A stretch of DNA of 64,000 nt, taken from Trichostrongylus colubriformis. Taxonomy: Eukaryota; Nematoda; Chromadorea; Rhabditida; Trichostrongylidae. The notes under the pieces were generated by a model. It ran no database searches. It worked only from the letters and a program-made list of their open reading frames with translations, and was not told where the DNA came from. The position numbers and the translations under genes are program-made. How positions within the stretch are numbered: position 1 is the first letter of the stretch; each line of letters opens with the position of its first letter. This document shows, piece after piece, positions 11,837 to 23,718 of this stretch. The stretch is taken from assembly GCA_963978905.1 (NCBI GenBank), contig OZ022256.1, positions 41,340,001 to 41,404,000 on the forward strand, in the 5' to 3' direction.

Positions 11837-11838
11837 GA

Positions 11839-12064
11839 TGTTGTGGAGTGCTGGAGAGCGAGACGATGCAGAAGTCGTTTATTAGTCGAACGAACAAGTG
11901 AACTGGGTAATAGAACAATGGCGGGTTTATATACCCTGAAGGCCTGGTCAAATCCTTAGTCAAACAACCTATAGGCACGATCAAATCACAGGCAGTAAAG
12001 ATCAAACGATACCAACGTGTGCACAAATTAAGATCATCCTCATTCAGTGGGAAGGCCTACAACA
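11839..12064 (-). repeat. 5' LTR of the gypsy element
   Basis: Identical in length (226 bp) to the 3' LTR with two mismatches. It is followed at 12065-12069 by the CTTTT target duplication. Confidence 0.95.
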
Positions 12065-12069
12065 CTTTT

Positions 12070-12444
12070 CGGTGACTGTACTGAAAATGGTTGCACGTCA
12101 TCTGAAGAAGATGGCCGCCATCTGAATTACGGGCTCTGAACGCGCTTCGCGGTACAGTAGTGGTACACTGGTACACCCTCTGCAGTTGCGGAAGTAGCTT
12201 TCTGCTGTATTGATGGTACCAAAATACTCAAATTACCGCAAACCTACAAAATAACGTTCACGCCACCTCTAAATCGCAGTGAACACATGTAGGATCAAAC
12301 GCAGTACTTAGTGCGCATGTACTAGTTCACTACTAGATCCACGCTCGTCGAGGAGCGCACTTAGATAATCATTGATAAAAGCGTTTGGAAGAGAGGGAGG
12401 GAGGGGAGGGGAGGGGGAAGGGGGGGGGGGATTGGGTACTTCCC
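12070..12444. other. Short gap with G-rich simple repeat
   Basis: No gene is seen. A GGGAGGG/GGGGA tract runs from about 12390 to 12430 and ends in a G run. This lies 3' of the gpx exons on the minus strand and may include its untranslated end, but no clear polyadenylation signal was picked out. Confidence 0.4.
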
Positions 12445-12746
12445 CTAGAATATGAGGGATGACCCACCCCCACCTCCTCTTACGATAAAATTACCGGCTG
12501 CCTCTCGGTGAGTGGACTTCACGGCTTCACATCGATTCACCGGGGCATACAAACGCTTCATCCAAGTAAATCTATTTTTGCGACAAATAATAGACGTGGA
12601 CCATCTTTTCCAAAAGACACAACTCAGATCTGACATTTTAAGAACGCAGACCGACAAATATGACACGTATTTGCATACACATAAGTGTGCACAGCAGACG
12701 ATAGCGAGCTTGTATTGTAAACGCATCTGTAATAAGCACCTCTCAC

Positions 12747-15009
12747 CTTTTAACGACGTGACCTTTTCGATTGATCAAAAATTTTGTGAAGTTCCATTTG
12801 ATAGCGTTAGTAATTGTGCCTCCCTGTTCCTTCTTGAGAAATTGCCAGAATGGGTCAGCGTCACCTCCATTCACTTTAACCTAAACGACAGCAAGTCACA
12901 CTCGTTCACTCGTCATGAAGAAATAAATATAGTCCATTTCAGAGCGCCTGCCAAGGCGTGGCCCACGGACTCGGATGAACGTGTATCAAACTCTCTCAAC
13001 CCGCCACACACTCTCACTCTCGCCACCTACTCCCACTCTCGCCACCCAACTAGCCCATAGGCCACGCCCTGTCAGGCGCTTCGAAATGGACTGTATATGC
13101 TCGCATATATCTGATGAGTTTTTCACAAATACTGTATGCTTACACATGTGATTGTCAAGTAACACTAGCCGCACAGTTATTTTCAAATCTCAAGCCTACA
13201 AAACTATACAAGTGTACAAAATTGGGACTTTCGTGCATGAAGGTCAAATTTACAGCGTCGACGATTCCTTATCAGGACCTAGTCTTGGCCGAATGGTGCT
13301 TGGTAACGCATGTGGCGTTTCGGTTGTCACACAGTGGCAGCACCGAGAGGCCAATAAGAATAACCGAAGTGGAAAGACAATGGACGTGCAAATCGAAGGA
13401 GACGATCTGTGGTGCAACTTAACTTAATCTCCTTATCACAGCCTTGCACTGCGACTCGGTAAAGTCAATAGGGTGATTGTCGTGTGGGAAAAGGAGGGGT
13501 CAACGGTCTGTGTGGGAGGGGCTGTGTACCCTTATGTCAGGATTTCGCACTGCAGCAAGTCGCAAGCGAAGCATTGCGGACGAGCTAAAGGCGTCATGTT
13601 GTTGAGTCCCGAAGCGATTACAAGTCAACTGCGTATCGCGCCCGGGTGGGGGTCGCGAGGTCGAATTTCCGCTTCGCGGCGGTGCACTGCGGCGCCACCA
13701 GTACGACTCGCCGTGTTGATTGCCCTTGGGAGCCGGCCGAGCGTGACTGCGTTACGTCTGCCTTCCACTCATGCAACACTGCCTCGCTTGAAGGCTGCCA
13801 TGCCCTGCTACTGGGACTCGCGGCCGCGCGCGCCACTAGTCGCACGCGGCCGCGCGGAAATTCGACCTCGCGACCCCCACCCATCGCGCCCCTAGCATGA
13901 CAGTGCAATCGTTCTCAGACCCAACTATAGCGACGCGCATAGCTCGCAGACACTGCGCCGCATGCCGCTCTTTGTTGTCCGAAATTCTGACATTAGGGTA
14001 CACACCCGGGGGAGGAGGGGTCAACGGCCACGACTTGGGCATGGGGTGTGTGTGCCGTTAGAACAGAAAACTCGCATGGCCGCGTTTCGGGCGCGACGAG
14101 ATGGTACGAGATAGGGGCGCGGAAATAGTCGAGTGAAGCGCTTCCACCTACAATACGCCGTAAGGAACCGTCCGCTCCAGGACCCATTTGATGCGATACG
14201 CATAACTTGTACCATCGCGTCGCAGGCCGGACGCCGCAACGCAAACTTTCTGTCCCAATGGCACGCACCCCTTGCGCTTGGCTTCGCTGTGTCCCACCCT
14301 TCCAATGTCCATTCTGAAAAAATCAAGGGTAATATGTAGAAAGGGATGGCTACCGCTACAACTTTGGCCATTACATTCTATTTTTCTCCACTGCGATATT
14401 ACAGTATCTCAAATTGAAATATGCAACGACTTACTACTCTTGTCTCCGTCAAGTTTTACTTACTTCTATACTAGGCACTGTGTTGGAACTAAATTCACCT
14501 TTGCGTACAAGTCTGGCTCGTAGTTGAATGTATCCTTGACGAATTTTAAGATGTCGACCTCACAAGATGGTTCCTGAAAGGAAGTAGCTATTTTCAACAT
14601 ACAACTCGCGCCTGCTGCTTGTCAACGAGCAAAAACAACAGCTCAGTCTACCTGTCCACCAAACTGATTGCATGGAAAGGCTGCTACTCGGAGACCTTGG
14701 TCGTAATACTTGTCCTGGAGGGCCTTTAACTCCGTGTAGTGATTCTGGGTGTAACCACACTTCGAAGCGACATTCACTACGATGACCACTTGTCCCCTGA
14801 AATGGCAATTGAGTTGCGAATATAGACGGTGGTGATCTTAAGAACCAATCATGATTCACCGTCCTTGTAACAATAACAATCAAAACTCCAATAACCACTT
14901 CCACAGCCTGAAAGGTTTTGAACAAAACATACTTGTATTTGCTGAGTGAAACGTCTTTTCCGTCCGCATCCTTGACAGTGAACTCGTATATCGTCTTATG
15001 TTCAGACAT
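12747..15009 (-). CDS. gpx: Glutathione peroxidase, cysteine type (four exons seen)
   Basis: Four spliced exons on the minus strand: 15009-14933, 14796-14652, 14573-14499 and 12880-12747. Phases agree (2, 0, 0, then ends in phase 2) and every junction is GT...AG. The product reduces peroxides with thiol (glutathione or thioredoxin). It begins [17 protein letters not shown], has NVASKCGYT with catalytic Cys at about residue 39 (cysteine, not selenocysteine), FPCNQFGG with Gln near 70, and KWNFTKF with Trp near 128 and Asn near 129, so the catalytic tetrad is complete. No signal peptide is seen, so probably cytosolic. About 144 residues are covered; the family has 160-200, so a short last exon is missing from this model. 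A weak in-frame candidate lies at 12571-12445, but its acceptor is poor and it ends in Gly repeats. Intron 3 (1.6 kb) is filled with TIR elements. Confidence 0.9.
12930..13093. repeat. MITE family A, copy 2 (in gpx intron 3)
   Basis: TA-flanked palindromic element with TAGTCCATTTC...GAAATGGACTG ends and an arm block GCCAAGGCGTGGCCCACGGACT. The loop carries repeated ACTCTCGCCAC-like units. It lies wholly inside the third intron of the peroxidase gene. Confidence 0.88.
13507..14012. repeat. Long-armed inverted-repeat element, Mutator-like MITE candidate
   Basis: Ends are inverted: GTGTACCCTTATGTCAGGAT on the left and the complement (ATTCTGACATTAGGGTACAC) on the right. A second inverted pair (GGGTCGCGAGGTCGAATTTC at about 13650 and its complement at about 13857) sits inside. 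It is flanked by a 15-bp direct repeat AGGAGGGGTCAACGG (13492-13506 and 14013-14027), which is unusually long but in the style of Mutator target duplications. No transposase is encoded. It lies in gpx intron 3. Confidence 0.75.
14043..14271. repeat. Diverged Mutator-like MITE (family M relative)
   Basis: The arms resemble the family at 21295, 31002 and 44854: GCCGTTAGAACAGAAA, then a GGCCGCGTTTCGGGCGCGAC block, and an inverted counterpart ending CTTTCTGTCCCAATGGCAC. It is heavily diverged, with no clear target duplication. It is also inside gpx intron 3, adjacent to the previous element. Confidence 0.6.
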
Positions 15010-15028
15010 GGCAACGTCCTCGTCCGAG

Positions 15029-15030
15029 CT
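15029..15030 (-). promoter_or_regulatory. Likely trans-splice acceptor of gpx
   Basis: On the minus strand TGGATTTCAG lies 19 nt before the gpx start codon. A consensus 3' splice site immediately upstream of a start codon, without a preceding exon, is the usual mark of spliced-leader addition in nematodes. It supports the chosen start. Not proven without transcripts. Confidence 0.5.
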
Positions 15031-15109
15031 GAAATCCAGTGAAGCTATTCTGCAGAGTCAAATTCATTCTAAACAGCAATCAAATTGGGTTCAAGATCAT
15101 AAATGAGTT

Positions 15110-16328
15110 TCCCACTCTTCCCTCATATGCTATCCACAAACGCTAACAAGGTCATCCGCCGCCAGTGGTAGGCCGCCACTACCGACTCCTGTTAGGATAA
15201 TGTGCGACAGTTGTACGTCGGTAGCGACGTCTTACCACTCGCGGTGGATCACGGGGCTCTGAAGGCGACGAAAAAGTAGAAACATCAGGCCGTTGATAAA
15301 AATAGATCCACCTAAAAACCTCGTTCAACGAAGCAGCACACGGATAATCTGAACATCATGCCCAAATTTCAAGAAGAGAGAACTTGGAGAATATTAACAA
15401 GGTCCTTCTCATAACAGACATGTGGTGCCATACATACGGGGAGGGGGGGGGGCACAAAAAAAGCGATCTAGTTTCTGGCCCAATGTCGATGAGAACAAGG
15501 TTCTTCTAAACTTTTCAAAAGGATCACGTATTTATTACCTATGACTATACGACGTCGCATCGGAAGAGTCTTCGGACAGCTTTAACATTTTTCTTTTTTT
15601 TTCTAAATTCAGACTTCGCAGATAATTGAAATGCACTTATGCGTTTGATTGCAGCACACTATTCCACATGCGCTTGTAACGCTGTTGATGGTAGCACGGT
15701 ATTCCGGGAGGAACTACCGAAAGTTTCTGTTACAATCTACGGGGCAACGCACTTCTTGCAGTGATTAGATTAGCTAAAATAACCTAGAGAAAATGAGCAC
15801 GAAACGAAAAACAGGGACGAAGGAGGTAAAAGCAAAAATAAAACTGGAGGAAGCAGCTTCAGAATGCAGATGAAAGACAAGAGAAAAGAAAGAACGACTG
15901 AAGCCGTCGAAGTCGACCGTAAAATGATTCAAACAGCTCAACCATAGCGAGTTGTGTTTACATGTAGTTGATGTTTTCGTACGTGACGAGTGTTTTCATG
16001 GGATGGTCTTGTTTGTCGGGAAAATGTCTGATTTGGAGATAGTCAACAACCACTGAGCACAGGCACTACCCATTTCTCCAACGAAACACTGGATTGAACG
16101 CAGCCGTCCTGCCGCTTGTACAATAACCAGTCGGAGGCTACATATTAACCCAGGATTTCTGATAAGGGCCCAGTAATAGGCCTTATTCTCCGAGTTGAGC
16201 GATAAACCAATACAATAAAATCTACCAATTATTCTGATGTCACATGCCCAGTCGTTTGCTCAGAAAGAACATTGCCGGATCATGGGCTCAGGCTCAGTGG
16301 TTGCGCGAGACATAAGGCAACGTTCGTA
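15110..16328. other. Gene-free stretch 5' of gpx
   Basis: Contains the presumed promoter side of the gpx gene but no motif I can name. A short G run is present near 15441-15451. No coding region is recognised. Confidence 0.45.
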
Positions 16329-16451
16329 CAGTCCATTTCCTGACGCCTGGCAGGGCGAGGCCTATGGACTTGTATCGATCTCTCTCACCCTGCCACACAC
16401 TCTCACCCAACTCTGTAGGCCACGCCCTGCCAGCCTTCGGGAACTGGACTG
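16329..16451. repeat. MITE family A, copy 3
   Basis: TA-flanked (16327-16328 and 16452-16453) palindrome with CAGTCCATTTCC and GGAACTGGACTG ends. It is shorter than the other copies because the loop has fewer CTCTCACCC units. Confidence 0.85.
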
Positions 16452-16453
16452 TA

Positions 16454-18626
16454 CCTTGCGGCACCGGCAGTGTTGACAAATTACCGCCATCGCCGCAAAG
16501 TATGAACGCGGCTTAACATGCGACAGCGGCCCGTGTGCCTCTCTTTGATCCTCCCGACTTCACTTATACTGTCGGTCCATGTCTTTCTACTCCTCCTTCT
16601 AATTGTCCCTCCAACCTTCACACTCGATTATATGCGAGACTCGCGACCACACCTGCTAAGGTTGAGCTCGGACGATTGCCTTGATAGCTTCCAAGAATGA
16701 ATGAACTGACACACTGCGACTGTCTTCGTGCATGCAGTAAAGCAAAAATTATCTCTACTGTATATATTATGAGATATGAGGCTCACCTAATAATTACCTA
16801 TCAACTATTATTTTGTTGTTAACCTCAACACTTCGAAAGGCTTCGGGGGTTGGCGAGAACAATGCCTCGTGTAAAAGGGGCAATGGGTCGTTTTTTAGTT
16901 TCTGCATGGTGTGTTTCTTTCTCATTTAGGGCTGTTAGGACCACCGTCATCGATACTGAACGAAATGACCCCCAACGGGTTGACAACAAAGAACTCGTCA
17001 ACGGCAGAAATCGCAATACATTAGGATAGGCATGGTGAACTAACCCTCGTCGGAAGTGTCTTGTTTGGGCCATAGGAAGAAGGGGAGGAGAGAACAATTG
17101 TAACGGACATTCTGCTTGAAAAGATTACAAGTCAAACTTAGAAATAAAAATCGATTGACGAAAACAGTGCATGTGGCATGGAAGGGACATCACATTAGCT
17201 ACTGCCACGAACATGACATCGATGGTAGGGAGATGAAGTCAATAACGTCATCAAAGAGAATCGTACCTACGTAGCTGTTTCTAACCATGCTTTACCCTCG
17301 TAAGTAGAATATGGCCCTTTCGCGACTATTTATCCATTGATCGCTTTACAATATGTGACGCCGCAGCGGCTTAGTCGCGGAGTATGAAAGTGACACACGC
17401 GCTGCATAATTAGCCACAACCCCGTCACAGATTTTACTTCTCAGAAAAGGATTATACTAGGTTTTCAACCCTACCCTACGAATATGGAGAGCTTGGCAAT
17501 TCAGGGTGGAAACCAATCAGGTGAGCTGTGGCACTAACACTAGCTTTGCACACCTATCCCATGACAAAATGTATTGGGAGAAAATGGCGCTACTTTCGAT
17601 TCCGTGTCTCAGTTCGGAAGAAAATTCAGTGCTCATCTGATAAAGCTGCCTATTGCACAGGTCAGACGCAAAAGTTTTCCCAAGAAAACCCTATCACTTT
17701 TCAGTAAACTCTTTCGGTAAAATATTTTCGAACTGACGTTGGCTCGGTCAAAAGGCTTGTTTTCAAAGTTTAGTTACATCAGGGGTATCTCCACTCTGTT
17801 TTTCCTCAGTATTTCGTTTTTCCGTATTCAATGCATTTGTTTTTTGTGCATGATTATTTTTCTATCTTTTTGTCAATGTTTGTTTGCGTTACTGAGCATC
17901 ACCTGTTACTTTCTTTTTGAACTCGTAGGCATAATTGCAATCCCCACGTGAGCGCTTGTTTGTGTCTTCAATAAACAAAATAAATGAATAAGATTCGTGA
18001 TCAAATAGTACTGAATGGGTCACATGGCTGTTGGAGTAATAAAACTGCTCACAGCCGTGGTGGGGAACATGGTCAAGCATTGGGTGTAGGAAAATTATTT
18101 TCGGGGAATACCGCTCTCCTCCCTTTCAGCCTACACATATCTAAAAAGTCATCAATCGGCTATTATTAAAGAACCACATATCGCTACCTCATACAAAGTA
18201 TGATTATCGATTGAAACATCAAAAAGGCCACCTCATAGCCTCTCTCGGGGTCGCTGAGGATTTGTGGACAGATTCAGTAGATCCCCTCCCCATCTGGGGA
18301 ACTTTTCGGCTCTTGCTTGGGAAATCAGCCACCTCAAATGACGTCATTACGCTACTTACCCACGCACACGGCTCTTTCTACAAGTCTGCTCCCGTTGAGG
18401 TTGGCGGTTGCGGTCAGTTTACATGATATGACGCAACCGGGGTAAAGCAACAGTTGTTAAGGAATACTCAAGGAGGGGGGGGGGGGGTAATAAAAAAAGG
18501 TAAGAGAGCGGTTTCTATAAAAAAGTTTCCTCGACGCAAAGCTTGACCCTGACGACGACTACTTTCTGCCAAATTAAACGAATCAATCTGACATACACTT
18601 CATCAGGGAGACACTGCGACACTTCG
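16454..18626. other. Gene-free stretch
   Basis: No recognised gene. One T-rich plus-strand frame near 17739-17951 would encode hydrophobic residues but has no family resemblance. A run of about 13 G occurs near 18475-18487. Confidence 0.45.
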
Positions 18627-19019
18627 CTTGAAGACACTGGAAGGGATAAATTGGGCAGACTGTGAAATATGAAACTAGGGTGCTCAGCAATGTAACAGTA
18701 GAGGAAGAACGAGACAAAATGGCGGAAAACCCGAGAAATGGGAGTACCAATTCCCCCCTTCTCTCTCGCACCCCTCTGCATCACTAGCAGGGGAAGACTG
18801 CACAAGGGCGAAGAGGCTGAATCAGCGACTGCGAACGTTGTCCCGCCTTCGCCGGCAACTCGTCCGACTGCAGGACGACACGCGCTGCTGCGCGGTCGCA
18901 ATAAGACCCAACCGCGCTTTTCCAATGCTAGTTTCGCCATCACCTCTTCTGAAGTTGAAGGTTTGTTTCAGAAAACTTGTATTCACAATTCGCAGTTTTC
19001 CCTCCCTGTGCCTTTAAGT
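18627..19019. repeat. Dispersed repeat family D, copy 1
   Basis: About 390 bp, in opposite orientation to the copies at 26776 and 45943. Ends show a weak inverted pair (TTGAAGACACTGGAAGGG and the complement of AAAGGCACAGGGAGGG). Shared internal blocks include TCTGAAACAA and a CCGCAGCACG-type core. Open frames across it are by-products of the repeat. Confidence 0.6.
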
Positions 19020-21166
19020 ACCTCGACATAAGTTTATATGAAGACATAACTGATCTTGTCAAGTAAACTGATTGGTAGAAAATGGAAAAACATAAAAATA
19101 CGGTTTAACAAAAATTACATACACATCACATTTTCACGGAAAAATTTCATCTATAGCGGTTGAAGAATCTCAATATCCTCGCTGGGTTCCTCACCCAATT
19201 ATCGTCTCAGTTATCGTTTCGTATCTGTCTCAAATGCTTAATGGTTTGTAATGGTATCATGGCCCACAGGACTATGTTGAGCTCCATTGTGAAAAAACGT
19301 AAAAATGAATTCGGATATCCATGAAGAAACGATCCTGAAGAAAATTAATAAGCCCTATGAGAAAAAACATCCCAATTTTCAAATCGTTAAACAGGACTGT
19401 GCTCAAGTTAATAGAGCTAGACGACGAGTTCACAGTCAGTCAGCCGTTCCATTTAATAGAGAAACTGTACGAAAACAAATAGTAACCACTTCAAAAATCC
19501 TTCGAAACTAGGCTCAAATAGACTATTGGCTTGTTGCAGAATATTTTTCCGACAGAAAATAAATTTTTAACGTTTTTATGGTGTAATTTGCAGTCACCCT
19601 GTTGTTAAAACAAATGACCAAGAGGGAAGTTTTACGAAATTACGCGGACCATTTCCTTGAAATTCCCGCATATCTTACTGATGTCATTTCCTCTACTAGG
19701 GTAAAACCACAACGATACTAGCATACTTCAATCAGTCAGCTGTGAGAGCAAAACATTTATTCGAATTGGCAGGAAGCTGTGCCTTGTTGATCCAGGATGA
19801 TAAATTCACCTCATTTATGTGATTAAAGCCAACCATGAACCTCTTCTCCTGTAGTCAATCACTAATTTTCTTTTTGTGAAATCCACTTACCCAACGGTGT
19901 ATGTGATTTACTGAATGAATTCTGTCGTGGAAACCCACTGTTACGGGAACAAGGGTGCGAACCCTACCCAGAATGCCATCTAAATTTTTATAAATTAAAC
20001 TGTCCACCGTCAGAATTTTGTAAAGTGGCACCATGGCGTTTTTTAAGGAAGAAGTGAACATCACAAGTGAAAGCAAAAAAATGGATACAGAAAAAGATCA
20101 CAGAAACATTGAAGGAACAATAAAATGTCAGGCGCTGTTCGTTTGAAACAACAAAAAACGACAATAATTGTCCAGATCTTTGAAAAAAAATGAAACGTAC
20201 AAAAATCAATTTTTAACAAATTAATGACAAAAGACGCCACAATTGAATGATGAACTCACCTTTGAACGGCGACTGGTGTGAGCAGTATGAGCAAAAGAAA
20301 CCGCATTCCCAAAAAATCAATCGTTCGCAAAAGGGGCGAGGAATCGATCAGCGGCGGCGCGGTTTAAGACCACTGGTCATCGCGAAACACAGCTGTTGCA
20401 GCAGTTCCGTGTCCCGAAGCGGACTTTCTCCGATACTTCTTTCACGTCTGTGAATTGGCACACTTTTGAACCTTTTTTTAACATCTTTTTTTGTTATTTT
20501 TTGTTAACTGAGATATTTAAACGCGGCGTCCTGAAAGAAAGCACAAGTGGAGGTTCGAGTCTCGCCTGAGACTAACCGGAAGCCCGTTTGCGCTGGGGTT
20601 CGGGTCTGGTTCGAGGCTTACCGTTTCGCAAGTAACTCAGCGTCATTGTCACAGGGAAATATTGAATAGGCCATTTCCAAGTGATGCTCTTATGTGGGCT
20701 GCTCGATCATGACGGCTGGTCGATGGTCCGATTTCTAATTCCGACACTGTTCGACACACCATAAAGCGAGAGTTCGCTAAAAGAATAATTTCTGCTGAAA
20801 CGTTGTCTGTAAACATTATTGGAGGCGCTTATCACGCGTTTTTATTTTCATGTTCATGAAATCTGCTTTTCGCATTGACGCCGTTTGCAAAGATTCAATG
20901 AGCAAATTTTTCGTGAAAACATCATGTAGGAGCGTAAAGTATTATACTGATCGCAAGACATTCTCTTCTGGTTCGCGGCAACCATGTTTTAGCAACCGTA
21001 TTGCCGTTAAATGACGCTGGCACCTGAGGTGATCTGAACATCCGTGATCAAGTACTGCTCGGGTTCTAAACGAGTTGGGTGGAAGAATCTGTTGGGTCAA
21101 ATTGGTGAATTGCGTCGAATCGGCGCCAACGCGAAAAAAGTGTCGTATCCGGGACCAGCCCCTATA
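19020..21166. other. Gene-free stretch
   Basis: No recognised gene. Near 20330 the string ATCGATCAGCGGCGGCGCG resembles one near 39340, suggesting a worn dispersed repeat. A GGTTCGAGTCT near 20553 is tRNA B-box-like but has no matching D-arm. Confidence 0.4.
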
Positions 21167-22106
21167 CAGAGGTTGCCAGAAAAAGAGTAACTTTTTCTCC
21201 ACTTTCAACCCTATACTAGTCGAACTTCAGCAGATTTTGAAGATGTATATCCCCGAATTGAAGAACACACTTCATGATGTAACTAGGGTCCGTAGGGTGT
21301 ATATCGTTAGGACAGAAACGTCGCGTGGCCGTGTTTGGCGCGCGACGAGATGGTGCGAGCGATGCGCGCCGTATCGGATGGGTCTTGAAGCGATGACGGT
21401 GCTCTACCCCTCATTCTAGGCGTAATCGCTTCAGGACTCAACTAATACGGCGCGCATAGCTCGCACCATCCCGTCGCGTGCCGAACACGGCCACGCGACG
21501 TTTCTGTCCTGACGATATACCCCAGGGTCCGTAACACCCTTCTGCATGTGCAGAATCAGACGCTTTTTCCGAGTGAACAAGATGTGTCACCTCACCTCGG
21601 CAAAATGCGGATTTCGTTATCTTCGTCACAACCTTGCCAACGTCTGTTCATCCTGGGTGGCTGAGGAGATTCACATTGGTTCTTAAACAATTCGCATTCT
21701 CCGAGTTCCTAACGCCCTTCATTCCAAACCAGAACGTGCCATTACCATTGAAATTCCTCCAAAGCCGGACTTGAGTAAAAAATGACTCTTCCGATCATAG
21801 AAGCGTTGTTCGGAAAGCGAGAGCTCTGTGACTTCTATGAACCAATGGGTCAGTTCTTAGGAAGATATCCACGGGAGACCTACCACTTAAGCTGGTTCTG
21901 CTGTTTTAGGCGGGTCTTAATGCCGTAAGTGCACTATAGCCCGACTGTGCCGATTTAAGGCTCTATTTTTGTGAGCGTGAAAGTAGTGAGCCACAGCTTG
22001 TTCCTGCTTTCAGAAGAACATCCCAGGAATATTTTGCTTACCCTCTGTCTTGTACACTTGACGGATGTGAAGCGTGACCAAAATTACTCTTTTTTGGCAC
22101 CTCCTG
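21167..22106. repeat. TIR element family B, copy 3, with nested MITE
   Basis: Starts CAGAGGTTGCCAGAAAAAG and ends TTTTTTGGCACCTCCTG, degenerate versions of the CAGGGGGTGCC termini seen at 23719 and 37767. The interior matches those copies but is split at 21295-21523 by a Mutator-like MITE. It is the most diverged family B copy here. Confidence 0.8.
21295..21523. repeat. Mutator-like MITE family M, copy 1 (10-bp target duplication)
   Basis: A 229-bp near-perfect palindrome. Both ends read GGGTGTATATCGTTAGGACA or the complement, followed by a GTCGCGTGGCCGTGTT block and then TGGTGCGAGC-ATGCGCGCC. An identical 10-bp AGGGTCCGTA flanks it (21285-21294 and 21524-21533). Target duplications of 9-11 bp with long terminal inverted repeats are the hallmark of Mutator/MULE elements. 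It is inserted inside a family B element. Confidence 0.9.
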
Positions 22107-23718
22107 TGATTTCAAGAAAAAATAATTTCTTTATCAACTCGCGCCTTCTCGGGTTGTAATAGCCGCACGGGGCCCATATATCTTTTGAGTAAGTTGAGTT
22201 TTTTTCGTCCTTTCGGTATTCTGGCAATGTGTTGTATACCGTTCTTGGGCTCTTTTAAAGTCATCCTTCATGATTTTATGCTAGGTCAAAGAAATGACAA
22301 GGCATCAGTTCTTTTCCATCAAAATTTGATCAATGAAGGGTAGTAGGAGTTGGTTCGCTGGGAGCGGGTTTGTATATTTTGTTTATTAGGTCTATCCGTT
22401 CTACCATATCGATGACTGGGACGAGAACAGCGTTTTACATTGTTATTTTGCTTGATTAGTTGATGAGGGATGACCAGTAGAGGCAGTGGATGGAGGGTAG
22501 TAGTTTTTATGCTGCTACCCTAATGAGGGGAGGGGGGGGGGACATTTTGTAAAATTTCCCCAACCCATGCATCACTGACGTGTCAAGCCTGGTAAAGGCT
22601 CATGTGAAAATCATGTTCAGAAGCTGCCCATTTTGCACTACTGTATGATGATTGTGGCTAAAGCCTACAAATTCGCATTCAAATTCGTATAGCTAGGCGC
22701 TATGCCAAGATTCGAATTCGAATTCGAGGGCTCTCCCCATCAGCATACTGTAGTGTGGTTGGGTCGAGCGTTTTGCAAACGTCACCGGAATGCTCGTGGT
22801 CGGCTGTGGGAGCATGATTTCACCGCCGGCACTGCCGGTGGCCGACGTCGGTGCGCAATGTATGAACGCGGCCTAAGGCGCGGAACATCGTCATCGCTTC
22901 AGGACCCAACCAGGTGCCTCTAGCTCGCACACAACCCGTCGCGCACCGCACGGCGCGTCGCGAGTTTCTGTCCTGGTGGCACTAACATTCGCGTCGTTGA
23001 ATACGAAGAAAGCAGTTTGCATAATAATACAAACAAAGGTATATATGATATTTTATTGAGATTGCAATCAAAAAACAACTATATAGATATATAAATAGCC
23101 AAGTCAATTACTCATAAGTGCTCTCTAAAATACACACAACAAATATCGCACGTGAAATAAATAACTCTGTTTGCCCAGATCACATCAACACATTGATTTG
23201 CCTGGGTTATTGGTCTTTAAATAAGGAATATCCAGAAGAAAGGCATACAAGTAGAACTCATAGAATTCCTAACAAATATCAATTTCGAAAATAAACGTGG
23301 TACCATGAGACATTAACTCGTAAAAGAATTTACACGAATCATCATTATAGGAAGGATCGAATAGTAATACGTCACTATCACATCAGCCAACTGGGAAAAA
23401 TCTTTCTCCTCAACCTAGAGTTGGCATGTCTCCAAACTGGACCGATTCATTTTTTTTCAGGTTTTTTTTGCTGATTTATTCCTATAGATGAAGTAAAACA
23501 TGTTTATAATGAATGACCATGTGCTGTGCAGCAGAACTGCCTGGACGTTTGGAAAGGTGTTGTGCCTGGGTCCCCTTCCGATAGGGATGGCCAGGTCGAG
23601 GAAGATCAGAATTACACAAAACCCCATATAAGATAATTTAATAAGTTTACTACCTAAGTACCTATTACGGAAATATAAACTTTTTAAGGGAAAGTACAGT
23701 ATTTCAATTGAATATCTA
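22107..23718. other. Gene-free stretch with one worn Mutator-like arm
   Basis: At about 22840-22985 a single arm resembles family M (CATCGCTTCAGGACCCAAC, then AGCTCGCAC, then a GTCGCG block and TTTCTGTCCT). The rest is AT-rich (especially 23040-23400) with no recognised gene. A short G run is near 22530-22540. Confidence 0.5.

Larger units (their letters stand above)
7326..12064 (-). mobile_element. Complete Ty3/gypsy LTR retrotransposon, 4.74 kb
   Basis: A full element in minus orientation: 226-bp LTRs at both ends starting TG and ending CA, a 5-bp CTTTT target duplication, a primer-binding site beside the 5' LTR (11839-12064), a purine tract beside the 3' LTR (7326-7551), and one uninterrupted gag-pol frame of 1,388 codons. 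The two LTRs differ at only two of 226 positions, so the insertion is young. Order in the polyprotein is gag, protease, RT, RNase H, integrase, which is the Ty3/gypsy order; there is no env-like frame. It lies downstream of the gpx exons, between them and gene-poor DNA, and could have displaced the 3' end of that gene. Confidence 0.97.

Noticed and set aside
14560..15009. A 149-codon single open frame on the minus strand starting at the gpx ATG
   Set aside because: Only the first 25 codons are peroxidase in that frame; the rest is intron read-through. The spliced model restores the conserved motifs.
17739..17951. A hydrophobic 70-codon plus-strand frame as a membrane protein
   Set aside because: It is a consequence of T-rich sequence; no gene context.
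18515..18943. A 142-codon minus-strand open frame
   Set aside because: Lies in dispersed repeat family D; the same frame is not kept in the other copies.
20535..20580. Possible tRNA gene because of GGTTCGAGTCT
   Set aside because: No matching A-box, D-arm or acceptor stem upstream.
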